Position numbers and translations under genes: made by a program. Of a stretch of 54,602 nt of DNA, positions 33,601-41,202 are shown piece after piece (position 1 is the first letter of the stretch; the number at the start of each line of letters is the position of its first letter). This stretch comes from a virus. Under the pieces are notes generated by a model. That model saw only the letters and a list, made by a program, of their open reading frames with translations, had not been told where the DNA came from and did not search any database. The stretch covers positions 1 through 54,602 of IMG/VR virus record IMGVR_UViG_3300006101_000015, one strand, 5' to 3'.

Positions 33601-35132
33601 ATACTATGAAAGATATTGGCGGTCTTGCAAATCAAATTAATAATCTTCAATATTATACATCATTATCATTGCTTGAACAGTCAGCAACAAATCTTCTTGT
33701 TCGTTCAGGAACTACTGGTCAAAATAGATTTCAAAATGGTGTCCTTGTAGAACCATTTACCGATCACAGCATTGGTAATACCAAAGATCCAACATATAAT
33801 ATTGCTATTGATTCAAATTCTGGAAATATGAGACCTGCATTTTCGCAAATGCAAAGACCTTTAACATATAACAATAATGCTAGTTCTAATACTGTCAAAG
33901 CAGGTAAATATGTGATGCTAGCGTATACAGAAAATGCATATCTTTCACAACCTTATGCATCAGCATATAGAAATGCAATCGAAGGAAATATATATCATTG
34001 GAATGGAACTATATCATTTAATCCATCTGGATCAACTCAACCTGATATAACAGTATCGCCAGATGTTGTTACTGATTTAGATCTTTCGTCGAATTGGGTA
34101 AATCTTGCAGCTGCATATGGAACTCAATGGAGCAATTGGAAAGCAGTAAGTACTAAAACTGTTAATACATCAAACAGTACATATAATAGTTCTACAAAAA
34201 CTACAACTGTTCAAAGATCTGCTAATTCATACACAGCTAATGTTGCCACTAGTAATTATAATCTTGGAACTTATGTAACTAATGTTTCTATTCTTCCGTA
34301 TATACAGCCAATCATAACACGCTTGACTGCTACTGGTTTAAAACCAAATACTCGTGTTTATTCGTTCGTAAATAATGTTGATGTTAATAATTTTGTTATG
34401 CCAGCTGCCATTACATATAAAATTAATAATAAAGTAGTTCCGCACAAATATTGGGCTAATCCATCAGTAGGTGCTAATTCGGTTGTTTCTGCTAATACAA
34501 TATTCAGCCCAGCAAATTCTAGTGTAACTTATGGTTCTCCAGTTTATTCAGATAATACTGGTACGGTATATGCATATTTCAAAATACCAGCTAATACATT
34601 TACTGCAACTACTTTAAATTTTAGTATGGTTGATGTGCCAAATATAATAACTGGTGCTAATGCTATTACAACTCAGGCAATTGGTACTTTTTATGGTACT
34701 AATCTTTCATTAGGTAAAGGATCTTCAATTCTTTCCGCTCAAGAAGCTACTTTTAATATTTCTCAAGTAACTCAAACAGCAAATGTTGTAGTAAAAACTA
34801 GTCAGTCGAATATTACAGTAACTATAGTAAGTAACGACGGTGGCGGTGGTGGTGGTGGTAATAATTTTGTTGTTGATACGGTACAAGCTGATAATCCTAC
34901 CGAAACAACTGGAGCAGCTGATACCTCCGGAACTTCTAGTACAGGTAGTACTGGAACTACTACTGGTCCTGGCGATCCACGTGGCGCAGCAGAAGCAGCA
35001 GGTCTCGGTAGTGCTACTGGACCTGCCACGAATGGATCTTCAGCAGATCCACGTGGAACTGGAGAAGCAAATAGTCTTGGAAATAACGATACTTCTAGCC
35101 CAGAACCAGAAAAAAGCGATCCAGAAGGATGA
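30675..35132 (+). CDS. DUF4815-type baseplate-periphery/fibre-network protein
   Basis: The N-terminus of this 1485-aa protein is characteristic: DLSQSPYFDDFNANSNYYQI, LYRPGVAVQTRELNAMQSIL, then QISKFGRNLIKDGSVTEGC (residues 5-75). I recall this as the DUF4815 domain found in marine T4-like virion proteins. Conserved-looking central parts are EDEMARRTYETNGDFIVSPF (about 295) and DSIDFRPWANNTAN (about 843), and a YTMKDIGGLANQINNLQYYT helix near 978, which could trimerise. The last 95 residues are Gly/Ser/Pro/Asp/Glu-rich and disordered, with a GGGGGG run and two DPRG repeats. In related phages this protein seems to continue into the piece that starts the next gene here. AGAGGA ribosome binding site. 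Confidence 0.6.
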   Translation: MTLQIDLSQSPYFDDFNANSNYYQILYRPGVAVQTRELNAMQSILQDQISKFGRNLIKDGSVTEGCAFTFDNNYQFVKINDNYANGTAFTISNFIGNIIYNTNGLKASIVNAVQGFQSQDPYLNTLYVKYINTAVYSNGSPQSTFNANDTLVIATTANVAVGNVTVATSANGVTGVGYAFTTTSGTIFKDGYFINVLPQTIVIDAFNNAPDNISVGFEAVENIITPQANSALYDNASGTPNYLAPGAHRLQLIPTLVTRQTNAVSNTISFFSLCDFVAGYPVSIKNNTQFASIEDEMARRTYETNGDFIVSPFVLSTTPRIETNTASNSTYSNTTYLNLISSAGEGYVEGYNVNFLNNNVTPLRKATDLAPSTGAVVTTNYGYYTIVQEYVGDFQTNTLQQVQLHSVAKRAISSDSFLGVGYSSTTQIGTAYIRGVEINSGTAGTPSGQYIVYLFNVQMYPGQNFSSVKSIINYNSSSVNGVADIVLSLDNTAVIQQSNYNSMIFPFGQKALSSNGFTNQQYVYRRANTSTFSTSGIMTVSVGAPKGSATEIFQVEGTETGIGTSTFIIIPTTNGTTANKNGNVSVTASQSNVTAVGSTAFLTDYSVGDFISVNGQVRQINVISNNTLMTVSNTFSSTNTNSNHFKIFPAGVPLDFTKRVGANTRSIVSTATTATFTLGESLTGTMGANVYYDILREATVPVKKVLKSSVYVAINCASHSAGSNGPWSLGLADVYSINGIYINNGTFSNTVTNSRSLFSVDNGQRDNYYGLAQIYALGNSLTTNSRILVDVSIFTYDQSQGVGFFNANSYPIDDTNTSNTTAIQTQLIPQYKSTSGTVYDLRDSIDFRPWANNTANTLANSTNWSTVATINPSAVLTYYIDPSYGSFIPTPDTNYQANIQSYYARTDIAVITTSGQFKVYEGKPSVNPSSPQPPNGTMTLGIVNIPPYPSLSTPEAKTANRYDYAITSTITQQKRYTMKDIGGLANQINNLQYYTSLSLLEQSATNLLVRSGTTGQNRFQNGVLVEPFTDHSIGNTKDPTYNIAIDSNSGNMRPAFSQMQRPLTYNNNASSNTVKAGKYVMLAYTENAYLSQPYASAYRNAIEGNIYHWNGTISFNPSGSTQPDITVSPDVVTDLDLSSNWVNLAAAYGTQWSNWKAVSTKTVNTSNSTYNSSTKTTTVQRSANSYTANVATSNYNLGTYVTNVSILPYIQPIITRLTATGLKPNTRVYSFVNNVDVNNFVMPAAITYKINNKVVPHKYWANPSVGANSVVSANTIFSPANSSVTYGSPVYSDNTGTVYAYFKIPANTFTATTLNFSMVDVPNIITGANAITTQAIGTFYGTNLSLGKGSSILSAQEATFNISQVTQTANVVVKTSQSNITVTIVSNDGGGGGGGNNFVVDTVQADNPTETTGAADTSGTSSTGSTGTTTGPGDPRGAAEAAGLGSATGPATNGSSADPRGTGEANSLGNNDTSSPEPEKSDPEG

Positions 35133-35156
35133 CGGATAATTTTATTCGAATTATTT

Positions 35157-35164
35157 AATAAATA
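35157..35164 (+). promoter_or_regulatory. Late-promoter-like octamer AATAAATA
   Basis: A 7/8 match to TATAAATA lies in the 55-base gap between two large virion genes, 23 bases before the next start. TTAGAGG between them is the ribosome binding site. Confidence 0.55.
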
Positions 35165-35187
35165 TGTTAATTAACTTAGAGGTATAA

Positions 35188-37746
35188 ATGACTGTTCCAA
35201 TTGCCCAAACATTTTATGTTAACGAGCCAGTAGGTGGTGTAGAAGGTGTTATTTTAACATCTGTTGATGTTTATTTTCAACAAGTAAGTTCTGCTTACGG
35301 TGTTGAACTTAGAATTTGCACAACTCAAAATGGTCAACCAACTCCATATATGCTACCAGAAGCTACTTTAACTCTTAATCCTTCCGATACATATAGTAAC
35401 GGAACGCCAATTATAAGAGCTTCTACTGATGCAACTGTACCTACTAGATTTACATTCGATTCCCCAATTACTTTACAAACACAAACTTCATATGCATTAG
35501 TAATTATTCCTGTCGGCGGCAATCCGGATTATACTATTTGGACTGGTTCAATCGGTGGTTCAGACGTTACTACAAATACACCGATTTACCAATCAGCTAC
35601 TACTTACGGAACTTTATATCTTTCTACAAATGATATTGATTTTACGCCTGTTAAATCTGAAGCTATGAAATATACTCTTTATACTGCAGATTTTACCACT
35701 AGTGGTGGTGTAGGTACTGCAGTTTATAATATTGCTAATTGCGAACAACTATTAATAAGTACGATGACTGGTAGTTTTAATCCAAATGAACGTGTTTATG
35801 TAAGTAATAATGTTTTTAAACAAGCTCTATTGACCATATCTTCTAATACTGGTTCGTTTACTTCTGGCGAAACAGTTTACCAAAGTAATGGTTCTGCTAA
35901 TGTTGCGACTGGTTATTTGGTATTTGCAAATACTACTAAGTTAATAATTGGATCTTCAAATGGGGCATGGGTAGTTTCTTCTTCTAATACTACATTTAAT
36001 GTTAAAGGTTCAACATCGGCGGCTAATGGTGTTGTTTCTGTGGTTTCCCAAAATGCGGCAACTTATTCTAATACAACAATAACATTACCTACTACAAGTA
36101 ATGGTACATCAAATATATTTTATTCGAACCAAACTATTTTTGTTGCTACTAGCAGCAGATCTATAGCACAACCTCGTCTTGTTGTAAGCACTGTAAATTC
36201 TACTGCTATTACTGTTGATGCTAATGTTACCTTTACTGATCCTAATGCATTAGTTGGCAAAATTAATGGCGATAATTATTCTCTTTATGGTTATTATAGC
36301 GGAACAAAAGGGGTATATAATACAAGCGTACCAATTAATCTTTATGGGTCTACTGCAAATAGTTCAGTAAATTTTAGTAATTCATATATGCAACTTTTAA
36401 TTGGTTCTAGTTCTGGAAGTTCTGCAACAATTCGTTATAATAGTGATTCATTATACGATGCTGTTATACCTAAAATGGCTCAAAATGATACACAATCAAC
36501 GAATATCGATTGGTCTTTACAAGGAATAACATCTTCTAATACTTATGATGCTACAACAACTTCTCTTACGGATTTTGTAGTAACTGAATTTTCTGATACA
36601 GAAAGATCAATTAAATCTAGAAGTACCGAGTACATATTATATTCTGGAAATAGTACAACTAGTGTTACTGCATCAATAACAACTTCTAATAATAAAATAT
36701 CTCCATATATCGATACGATTAGTAATTCATTAACATTAACTAAAAATTTATTATATAACTCAAATGATATATCTGGTTATGTTATAACTCGTAGCATTAG
36801 TAGCAATAATTATTCTTATTTTAAAACAGGAATGCAAGTAACACAAAATAATGGTGTGACTAATACTGCTACTGGTACCGTACTTGGTGTTGATCCAATT
36901 TATATTTCAATAAGTAATGTTACAGGTAATTTTGTTTCTGGTAATACGATTTATCAGGTAGGTAATCAAAATGTCAATGCTCTAGTAACATCTTCAACTG
37001 AAATTAATGAAAAATATTCTTCTAATGTTTTCCTTGGCCAATCAAGATATATTTCTAAAAGCGTTGTTCTTGCTACTGGTCAAGATGCAGAAGATCTTGT
37101 AGTTTATATTGGTGCATATCGTCCAGCTGGTTCTAACCTTCAAGTATATGGACAATTATTGAATGCCCACGATCCAGATCCATTAACATCAAAAATTTAT
37201 TCAAGACTTATCGAACAGCCAACATCAACTGCATTAGTTAGTAGTTCTACTAATACGAATGATTTCGTTGAACTTGTTTATGGTTTACCACAGAGCCAGT
37301 TAGTTTATTCTAATTCCGTTGCTTGTAGTAATGCTTCGGCTAACATAACTATTAATTCGCCATATACAGTAGCACCATTTTCAAACGGTCAATATATCTA
37401 TTTAAATAATGCGAATACTGGCGGTTCAAATACTTCTACGTTCAATGTTCGTCAAATCGTTGGTGTTAATTTAAATTCGAACAGCACTGTTCTTACTCTT
37501 AACTCACCGCCATCTGTTGTTGGTAACTCTACATGGTATGCGGATATTGGTATTATTCCAGGGCTTGAACATCAATCCGGCGCATTTAATTATATGAATA
37601 ATCTTGGTATTACTCGATACGTATCTAATACAGATATCGTTTATGATACATATTTAACTTTTGCAATTAAAATTGTACCAACATCAAATAATCCAGTTAT
37701 TGTACCTCGTTGTACAGATATGAGAGCTTTGGCGCTTCAAGTATGA
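35188..37746 (+). CDS. Large virion protein, probable continuation of the DUF4815-type protein
   Basis: This 852-aa protein starts VPIAQTFYVNEPVGGVEGVI, followed by LTSVDVYFQQVSSAYGVELR and FDSPITLQTQTSYALVIIPV. In related phage proteins a D-P-x-A-Q-T-F segment of this type lies in the middle of one long chain after a DUF4815 region, so this gene looks like the separated C-terminal half. Two wedge-type beta domains follow (near 217-290, with YQSNGSANVATGYLVFANTT, and near 570-600). The C-terminal 200 residues contain DLVVYIGAYRPAGSNLQVYG and a final VPRCTDMRALALQV, typical of the end of these proteins. Likely role: outer baseplate or fibre attachment. It overlaps the next gene as ATGA. Confidence 0.55.
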   Translation: MTVPIAQTFYVNEPVGGVEGVILTSVDVYFQQVSSAYGVELRICTTQNGQPTPYMLPEATLTLNPSDTYSNGTPIIRASTDATVPTRFTFDSPITLQTQTSYALVIIPVGGNPDYTIWTGSIGGSDVTTNTPIYQSATTYGTLYLSTNDIDFTPVKSEAMKYTLYTADFTTSGGVGTAVYNIANCEQLLISTMTGSFNPNERVYVSNNVFKQALLTISSNTGSFTSGETVYQSNGSANVATGYLVFANTTKLIIGSSNGAWVVSSSNTTFNVKGSTSAANGVVSVVSQNAATYSNTTITLPTTSNGTSNIFYSNQTIFVATSSRSIAQPRLVVSTVNSTAITVDANVTFTDPNALVGKINGDNYSLYGYYSGTKGVYNTSVPINLYGSTANSSVNFSNSYMQLLIGSSSGSSATIRYNSDSLYDAVIPKMAQNDTQSTNIDWSLQGITSSNTYDATTTSLTDFVVTEFSDTERSIKSRSTEYILYSGNSTTSVTASITTSNNKISPYIDTISNSLTLTKNLLYNSNDISGYVITRSISSNNYSYFKTGMQVTQNNGVTNTATGTVLGVDPIYISISNVTGNFVSGNTIYQVGNQNVNALVTSSTEINEKYSSNVFLGQSRYISKSVVLATGQDAEDLVVYIGAYRPAGSNLQVYGQLLNAHDPDPLTSKIYSRLIEQPTSTALVSSSTNTNDFVELVYGLPQSQLVYSNSVACSNASANITINSPYTVAPFSNGQYIYLNNANTGGSNTSTFNVRQIVGVNLNSNSTVLTLNSPPSVVGNSTWYADIGIIPGLEHQSGAFNYMNNLGITRYVSNTDIVYDTYLTFAIKIVPTSNNPVIVPRCTDMRALALQV

Positions 37747-37961
37747 AAAAACATCTTTTGGTAACAGATCGTAAAGATCTTATTCGTGATGCTGATAGTA
37801 AAGCAATATTAAATACAGATCCTTCTTTGCTTAATAAATACAAAGAAGAACGTGAATTTAAATTAAAGTTGGTAAAAGTTGTCGATGAACAAGAGCAACT
37901 TAAAACTGATGTAACAGAAATAAAACAAATGCTAAAAGATCTTTTAGGAAAATTACAGTAA
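37743..37961 (+). CDS. Small coiled-coil protein (72 aa)
   Basis: The start at 37743 overlaps the preceding stop (ATGA). It reads MKKHLLVTDRKDLIRDADSK, then a charged helix with heptad-like spacing to the end (KLVKVVDEQEQLKTDVTEIK then QMLKDLLGKLQ, about 42-72). A C-terminal parallel coiled coil and an N-terminal basic tail are all that can be seen. It lies between a large baseplate-periphery protein and a fibre gene with no gaps, so it may be an assembly factor or trimerisation clip for one of them. I know similar short ORFs at this place in marine T4-like phages but no function for them. Confidence 0.6.
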   Translation: MKKHLLVTDRKDLIRDADSKAILNTDPSLLNKYKEEREFKLKLVKVVDEQEQLKTDVTEIKQMLKDLLGKLQ

Positions 37962-37962
37962 A

Positions 37963-40659
37963 ATGACAATCAATTTATCACAAGTAGGTAATACTCAAAG
38001 TTTTGGTACGTGGTTACAGAGAACCAATGATTTGGTCGTTGCTATGGGTTCGAACGTCGTAACTGTAGATACTACTGTTGGCGGATCTGTTTCTACTGGT
38101 AACGCATTCGTTAATGGTATTTTTGGTTCTAATACTCTTTATGTTACTAATATTATAGCTGGTAATATTTCAGTTAATGGCGCATCAGTTAATATTAATT
38201 CGAATCTTAACGTAACTGGCGTTACCGCAGTATTCGGTAACTCTTCTTCAAACGTACAACTTGGTTATCTTTCAGCTCCTAGTTCTATTCAAGAGAGTTT
38301 TGGTAACCAAAATAATTATGTTCAAATATTTCTACAAAATGCAAACAGTGGCCAATCTGCTTCTGCAGATTATGCCGCATATAATGATCAAGGCACAAAT
38401 GGCAACGTATTTACTAATATGGGTATTCTTAGTTCCCTTTGGTCAAATACTACTTGGACTATAAATGGACCAAACGATGGTTATGTTTATAGCGGAAATA
38501 ATAATTTTTCAGTTGGTACTGCTGGTCAAGCATACATTAACTTTTTCGCGAATGGTACTTTAGCCACTAATGAAATTATGCGTTTAACTTCTGGTGCCAA
38601 TGTTGGTATCGGTAATACAAATCCAAACGCTCGTTTACAAGTAACTGGTACTGCTAATGTTGATGGTGTTTTTAATGTCGGCGGTGCTACTACTTTAGCA
38701 AATACTATTATTGTAACTGGAAATGCCACTTTTAGCAATCAAACAATACATACTGGTAATGTTTCGTTTAGTAATCAGATTACAGTTACAGGTAATGCTA
38801 TTTTTAGCAATTCTGTTTTAATTGTTGGCGCAACTGTTCATTCTAATACAATAAATGTCGTTGGTGCTTCTAATTTACAATCATCAGCTAACGTGGGCGG
38901 GACATTAGGTGTTGCTGGTGCAGCTAACTTATTAAGCACTCTAGGTGTAAATGGTGCTGTTACTATTGCGAATACACTAGCTGTAACAAATGCGGTAACA
39001 TTATCAAATACTTTATCTGTTACGAATTCTGCTAATTTATTAAGTACTGTTGGTATTACAGGTGCAGCTAATTTATTAAGTACTGTTGGTATCGCTGGTG
39101 CAGCTAACTTATCTTCTACAATTGGCGTAGTTGGGGCAGCTACATTATCTAATACTATCGCAGTTACTGGTGCGGCTACTTTCAGCAATACATTAGCAGT
39201 TACTAATACAGCTACTTTTAGTAATAATATAACAGTTGGCGGAACTGCTACTATTAATTTAGCTGCTACTTTTAGTAACACTATAGCAGTTACTGGTAAC
39301 GCTACTTTCAGTAATCAAACAACATATACTGGAAATGTTGTTTTCAGTAATACTATCGCTGTAACTGGTGCGGCTACTTTATCAAATATATTATCAGTAA
39401 CTGGTGCGGCTACTTTAAGTAATACTATCGCCGTAACTGGTAATGCTACTTTCAGTAACACTATCGCTGTAACTGGTGTCGCTACTCTTAGTAGTACTAT
39501 AGCAATTACTGGTGCTGCTACTTTAAGTAATACTATCGCTGTAACTGGTAATGCTACCTTTAGTAACACTATCGCTGTAACTGGTGCGGCTACTTTATCG
39601 AATACATTATCTGTAACAAATACAGCTACTTTTAGTAATACGATAACAATATCTGGTCTTACAACAGTTAATAGTATTTCTGTTGGTAATGCGGTGACTA
39701 TTGGTGGTCTTGCAACATTTAGCGGAAATGCAGTATTCAATAATCCTATAAATGCAACTAATGTTTATATTAGTACCATTAATTCGTCATCAAATGGTTT
39801 TTATGCTAACTCTACAACAATCGTCGTCGGAAACTCTTCTACCAATACATCGATTGTTGGTGGTAACGTATATGCAAACTCAGTAACGACATATAATCTT
39901 AATGTTACGGGTACTATAGTTGGTGGGTTCTCTGCTGTTGGTAGCATTATACCTTCGCCAAATAATTCTCTTGTTATTGGAAATGCATCAAATACATTTG
40001 CTAATGCATACATAACAAATGTTTATTCAGGTTTTGTAAGTACAACTAATGTTACTGCAACTGTAGCGAATCTTACAACTCTTAATGTTTCTGGAACATA
40101 CAATGGCGTACTAAACGTCAATGGTAATATTACATCAGTTGGAAATGCGGTATTTTCGATAGGTACTGTTTCTAACGTATTTACTTCAGCTTATGTTACT
40201 AATGTATATACTAATGCTATTATTTCTCAAAGCGGTTCGTTGTTTTTAAATGCGAATTCAGTTATTAATGGATCATTAAGTTTAAATACTAATACTTCAA
40301 CAAATACTACTCTTATAGTTGCCAATACTTATCAATTTACAAGTAACGTAGCTCAAATAGCCGATAGTTTCTCGGCTTCTACTTATAGAACTGCTGAATA
40401 TACTATTCAAGTCGTTGATAATACATCACCAACATCGCTTGGGTATCAAATGAGCAGACTTCTTCTTGTTCAAGATGGCACTAATGCATATATTACTGAA
40501 TATGGTCAAATTTATAGCAACACAACATTAGGTGCTGTTGCTACATTTACTGCAAACATATCAGCTGGTGTGGTTCGTCTTTATGGAACAGCGACAGTTG
40601 GAACTGTATCTACTTCAAACGTCGTAGCAAAAATACTAAGAACAACATTCACGGTGTAA
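37963..40659 (+). CDS. Tail fibre protein with 12-residue repeats
   Basis: The N-terminus of this 898-aa protein, TINLSQVGNTQSFGTWLQRT then NDLVVAMGSNVVTVDTTVGG, is a head module found at the start of many T4-like fibres. A globular insert (about 90-200) precedes VGIGNTNPNARLQVTGTANV (about 211-230). Residues about 249-563 are roughly 26 consecutive 12-aa units of the form IAVTGAATLSNT, which fit a trimeric beta-helix or beta-spiral shaft. The C-terminal domain (about 780-898) is non-repetitive: YRTAEYTIQVVDNTSPTSLG then YQMSRLLLVQDGTNAYITEY, a widely seen phage fibre tip fold. It follows the coiled-coil protein by one base. Confidence 0.7.
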   Translation: MTINLSQVGNTQSFGTWLQRTNDLVVAMGSNVVTVDTTVGGSVSTGNAFVNGIFGSNTLYVTNIIAGNISVNGASVNINSNLNVTGVTAVFGNSSSNVQLGYLSAPSSIQESFGNQNNYVQIFLQNANSGQSASADYAAYNDQGTNGNVFTNMGILSSLWSNTTWTINGPNDGYVYSGNNNFSVGTAGQAYINFFANGTLATNEIMRLTSGANVGIGNTNPNARLQVTGTANVDGVFNVGGATTLANTIIVTGNATFSNQTIHTGNVSFSNQITVTGNAIFSNSVLIVGATVHSNTINVVGASNLQSSANVGGTLGVAGAANLLSTLGVNGAVTIANTLAVTNAVTLSNTLSVTNSANLLSTVGITGAANLLSTVGIAGAANLSSTIGVVGAATLSNTIAVTGAATFSNTLAVTNTATFSNNITVGGTATINLAATFSNTIAVTGNATFSNQTTYTGNVVFSNTIAVTGAATLSNILSVTGAATLSNTIAVTGNATFSNTIAVTGVATLSSTIAITGAATLSNTIAVTGNATFSNTIAVTGAATLSNTLSVTNTATFSNTITISGLTTVNSISVGNAVTIGGLATFSGNAVFNNPINATNVYISTINSSSNGFYANSTTIVVGNSSTNTSIVGGNVYANSVTTYNLNVTGTIVGGFSAVGSIIPSPNNSLVIGNASNTFANAYITNVYSGFVSTTNVTATVANLTTLNVSGTYNGVLNVNGNITSVGNAVFSIGTVSNVFTSAYVTNVYTNAIISQSGSLFLNANSVINGSLSLNTNTSTNTTLIVANTYQFTSNVAQIADSFSASTYRTAEYTIQVVDNTSPTSLGYQMSRLLLVQDGTNAYITEYGQIYSNTTLGAVATFTANISAGVVRLYGTATVGTVSTSNVVAKILRTTFTV
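38707..39650 (+). repeat. 36-bp coding repeat array, about 26 units
   Basis: The array encodes 12-aa units (I/L-A/S-V-T-G-A/N-A-T-L/F-S-N-T). Units in 39350-39600 are the most alike (ACTATCGCTGTAACTGGT recurs several times), and outer units have diverged. Length variation by slippage or unequal recombination would keep the frame. Confidence 0.85.
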
Positions 40660-40660
40660 T

Positions 40661-40984
40661 ATGGCAGTAAAAGCTAACATAACAATCGACCAAGGTACTA
40701 CTTTTAGTACTCAGATTACATTAACAGACGCAAATAATAATCCATTAAACCTTACTGGTTATACTGGCGAATCTCAAATGCGTAAATGGTATACATCAAA
40801 TACTGCTACAAATTTTAATATTGCTTTAGCAAACAATATAATAACACTATCAATGGATGCGAATACAACAGCAAGTATTACTAATGGGCGTTATGTTTAT
40901 GATGTTAAACTTACAGATGGATCAGGAAACGTAACTAGAATCGTCGAAGGACAAGTTACTGTTACTCCAGAGGTATCTATGTAA
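40661..40984 (+). CDS. Small beta-rich virion protein (Ig/BppU-like)
   Basis: This 107-aa protein reads AVKANITIDQGTTFSTQITL, TDANNNPLNLTGYTGESQMR, a helix-free middle with NNIITLSMDANTTASITNGR, and YVYDVKLTDGSGNVTRIVEG. The pattern (dipping strand, NLTGYT, then GRYVYDV and a final G-x-V-x-V-x-PEV) is a recurrent small domain in phage structural genes, resembling the N-terminal domain of baseplate upper proteins. It probably binds to or decorates a fibre or baseplate. It starts one base after the 898-aa fibre and its stop overlaps the next ATG (TAATG). Confidence 0.65.
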   Translation: MAVKANITIDQGTTFSTQITLTDANNNPLNLTGYTGESQMRKWYTSNTATNFNIALANNIITLSMDANTTASITNGRYVYDVKLTDGSGNVTRIVEGQVTVTPEVSM

Positions 40985-41160
40985 TGACTATGGTATTAGT
41001 CTCTAATACATCTGTTATTATAGCAAATGTAGTAGCTACTGTAAATGTGATTTCGGCTAACGTAACATCATTAACATCATATGCTGTAAATACTGCAGTT
41101 AATGCGATAACACTTTATAATAATGGAAATGCGAATTTATATTTTGTCACAGGTGTTTAA
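40984..41160 (+). CDS. Small Val/Asn/Thr-rich protein (58 aa)
   Basis: This short ORF starts at a TAATG overlap and reads MTMVLVSNTSVIIANVVATV, NVISANVTSLTSYAVNTAVN, then AITLYNNGNANLYFVTGV. Its composition and words such as SANVTSLTS resemble fibre-shaft repeats, so it may be a small fibre accessory or the remnant of a larger fibre gene. A perfect late promoter begins two bases after its stop. No family is recognised. Confidence 0.45.
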   Translation: MTMVLVSNTSVIIANVVATVNVISANVTSLTSYAVNTAVNAITLYNNGNANLYFVTGV

Positions 41161-41161
41161 T

Positions 41162-41169
41162 TATAAATA
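41162..41169 (+). promoter_or_regulatory. T4-type late promoter
   Basis: A perfect TATAAATA immediately after the 58-aa ORF lies 33 bases before the start of the 835-aa fibre gene, with GAGGGAG as its ribosome binding site. Confidence 0.75.
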
Positions 41170-41202
41170 ATAAAAATAACTATCTGAGGGAGATTGAACC
41201 AG

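Noticed and set aside
35183-35190. TATAAATG overlapping the start of the 852-aa gene as a late promoter
   Set aside because: It includes the start codon itself, so a transcript beginning downstream would lack the start. The octamer at 35157 is better placed.
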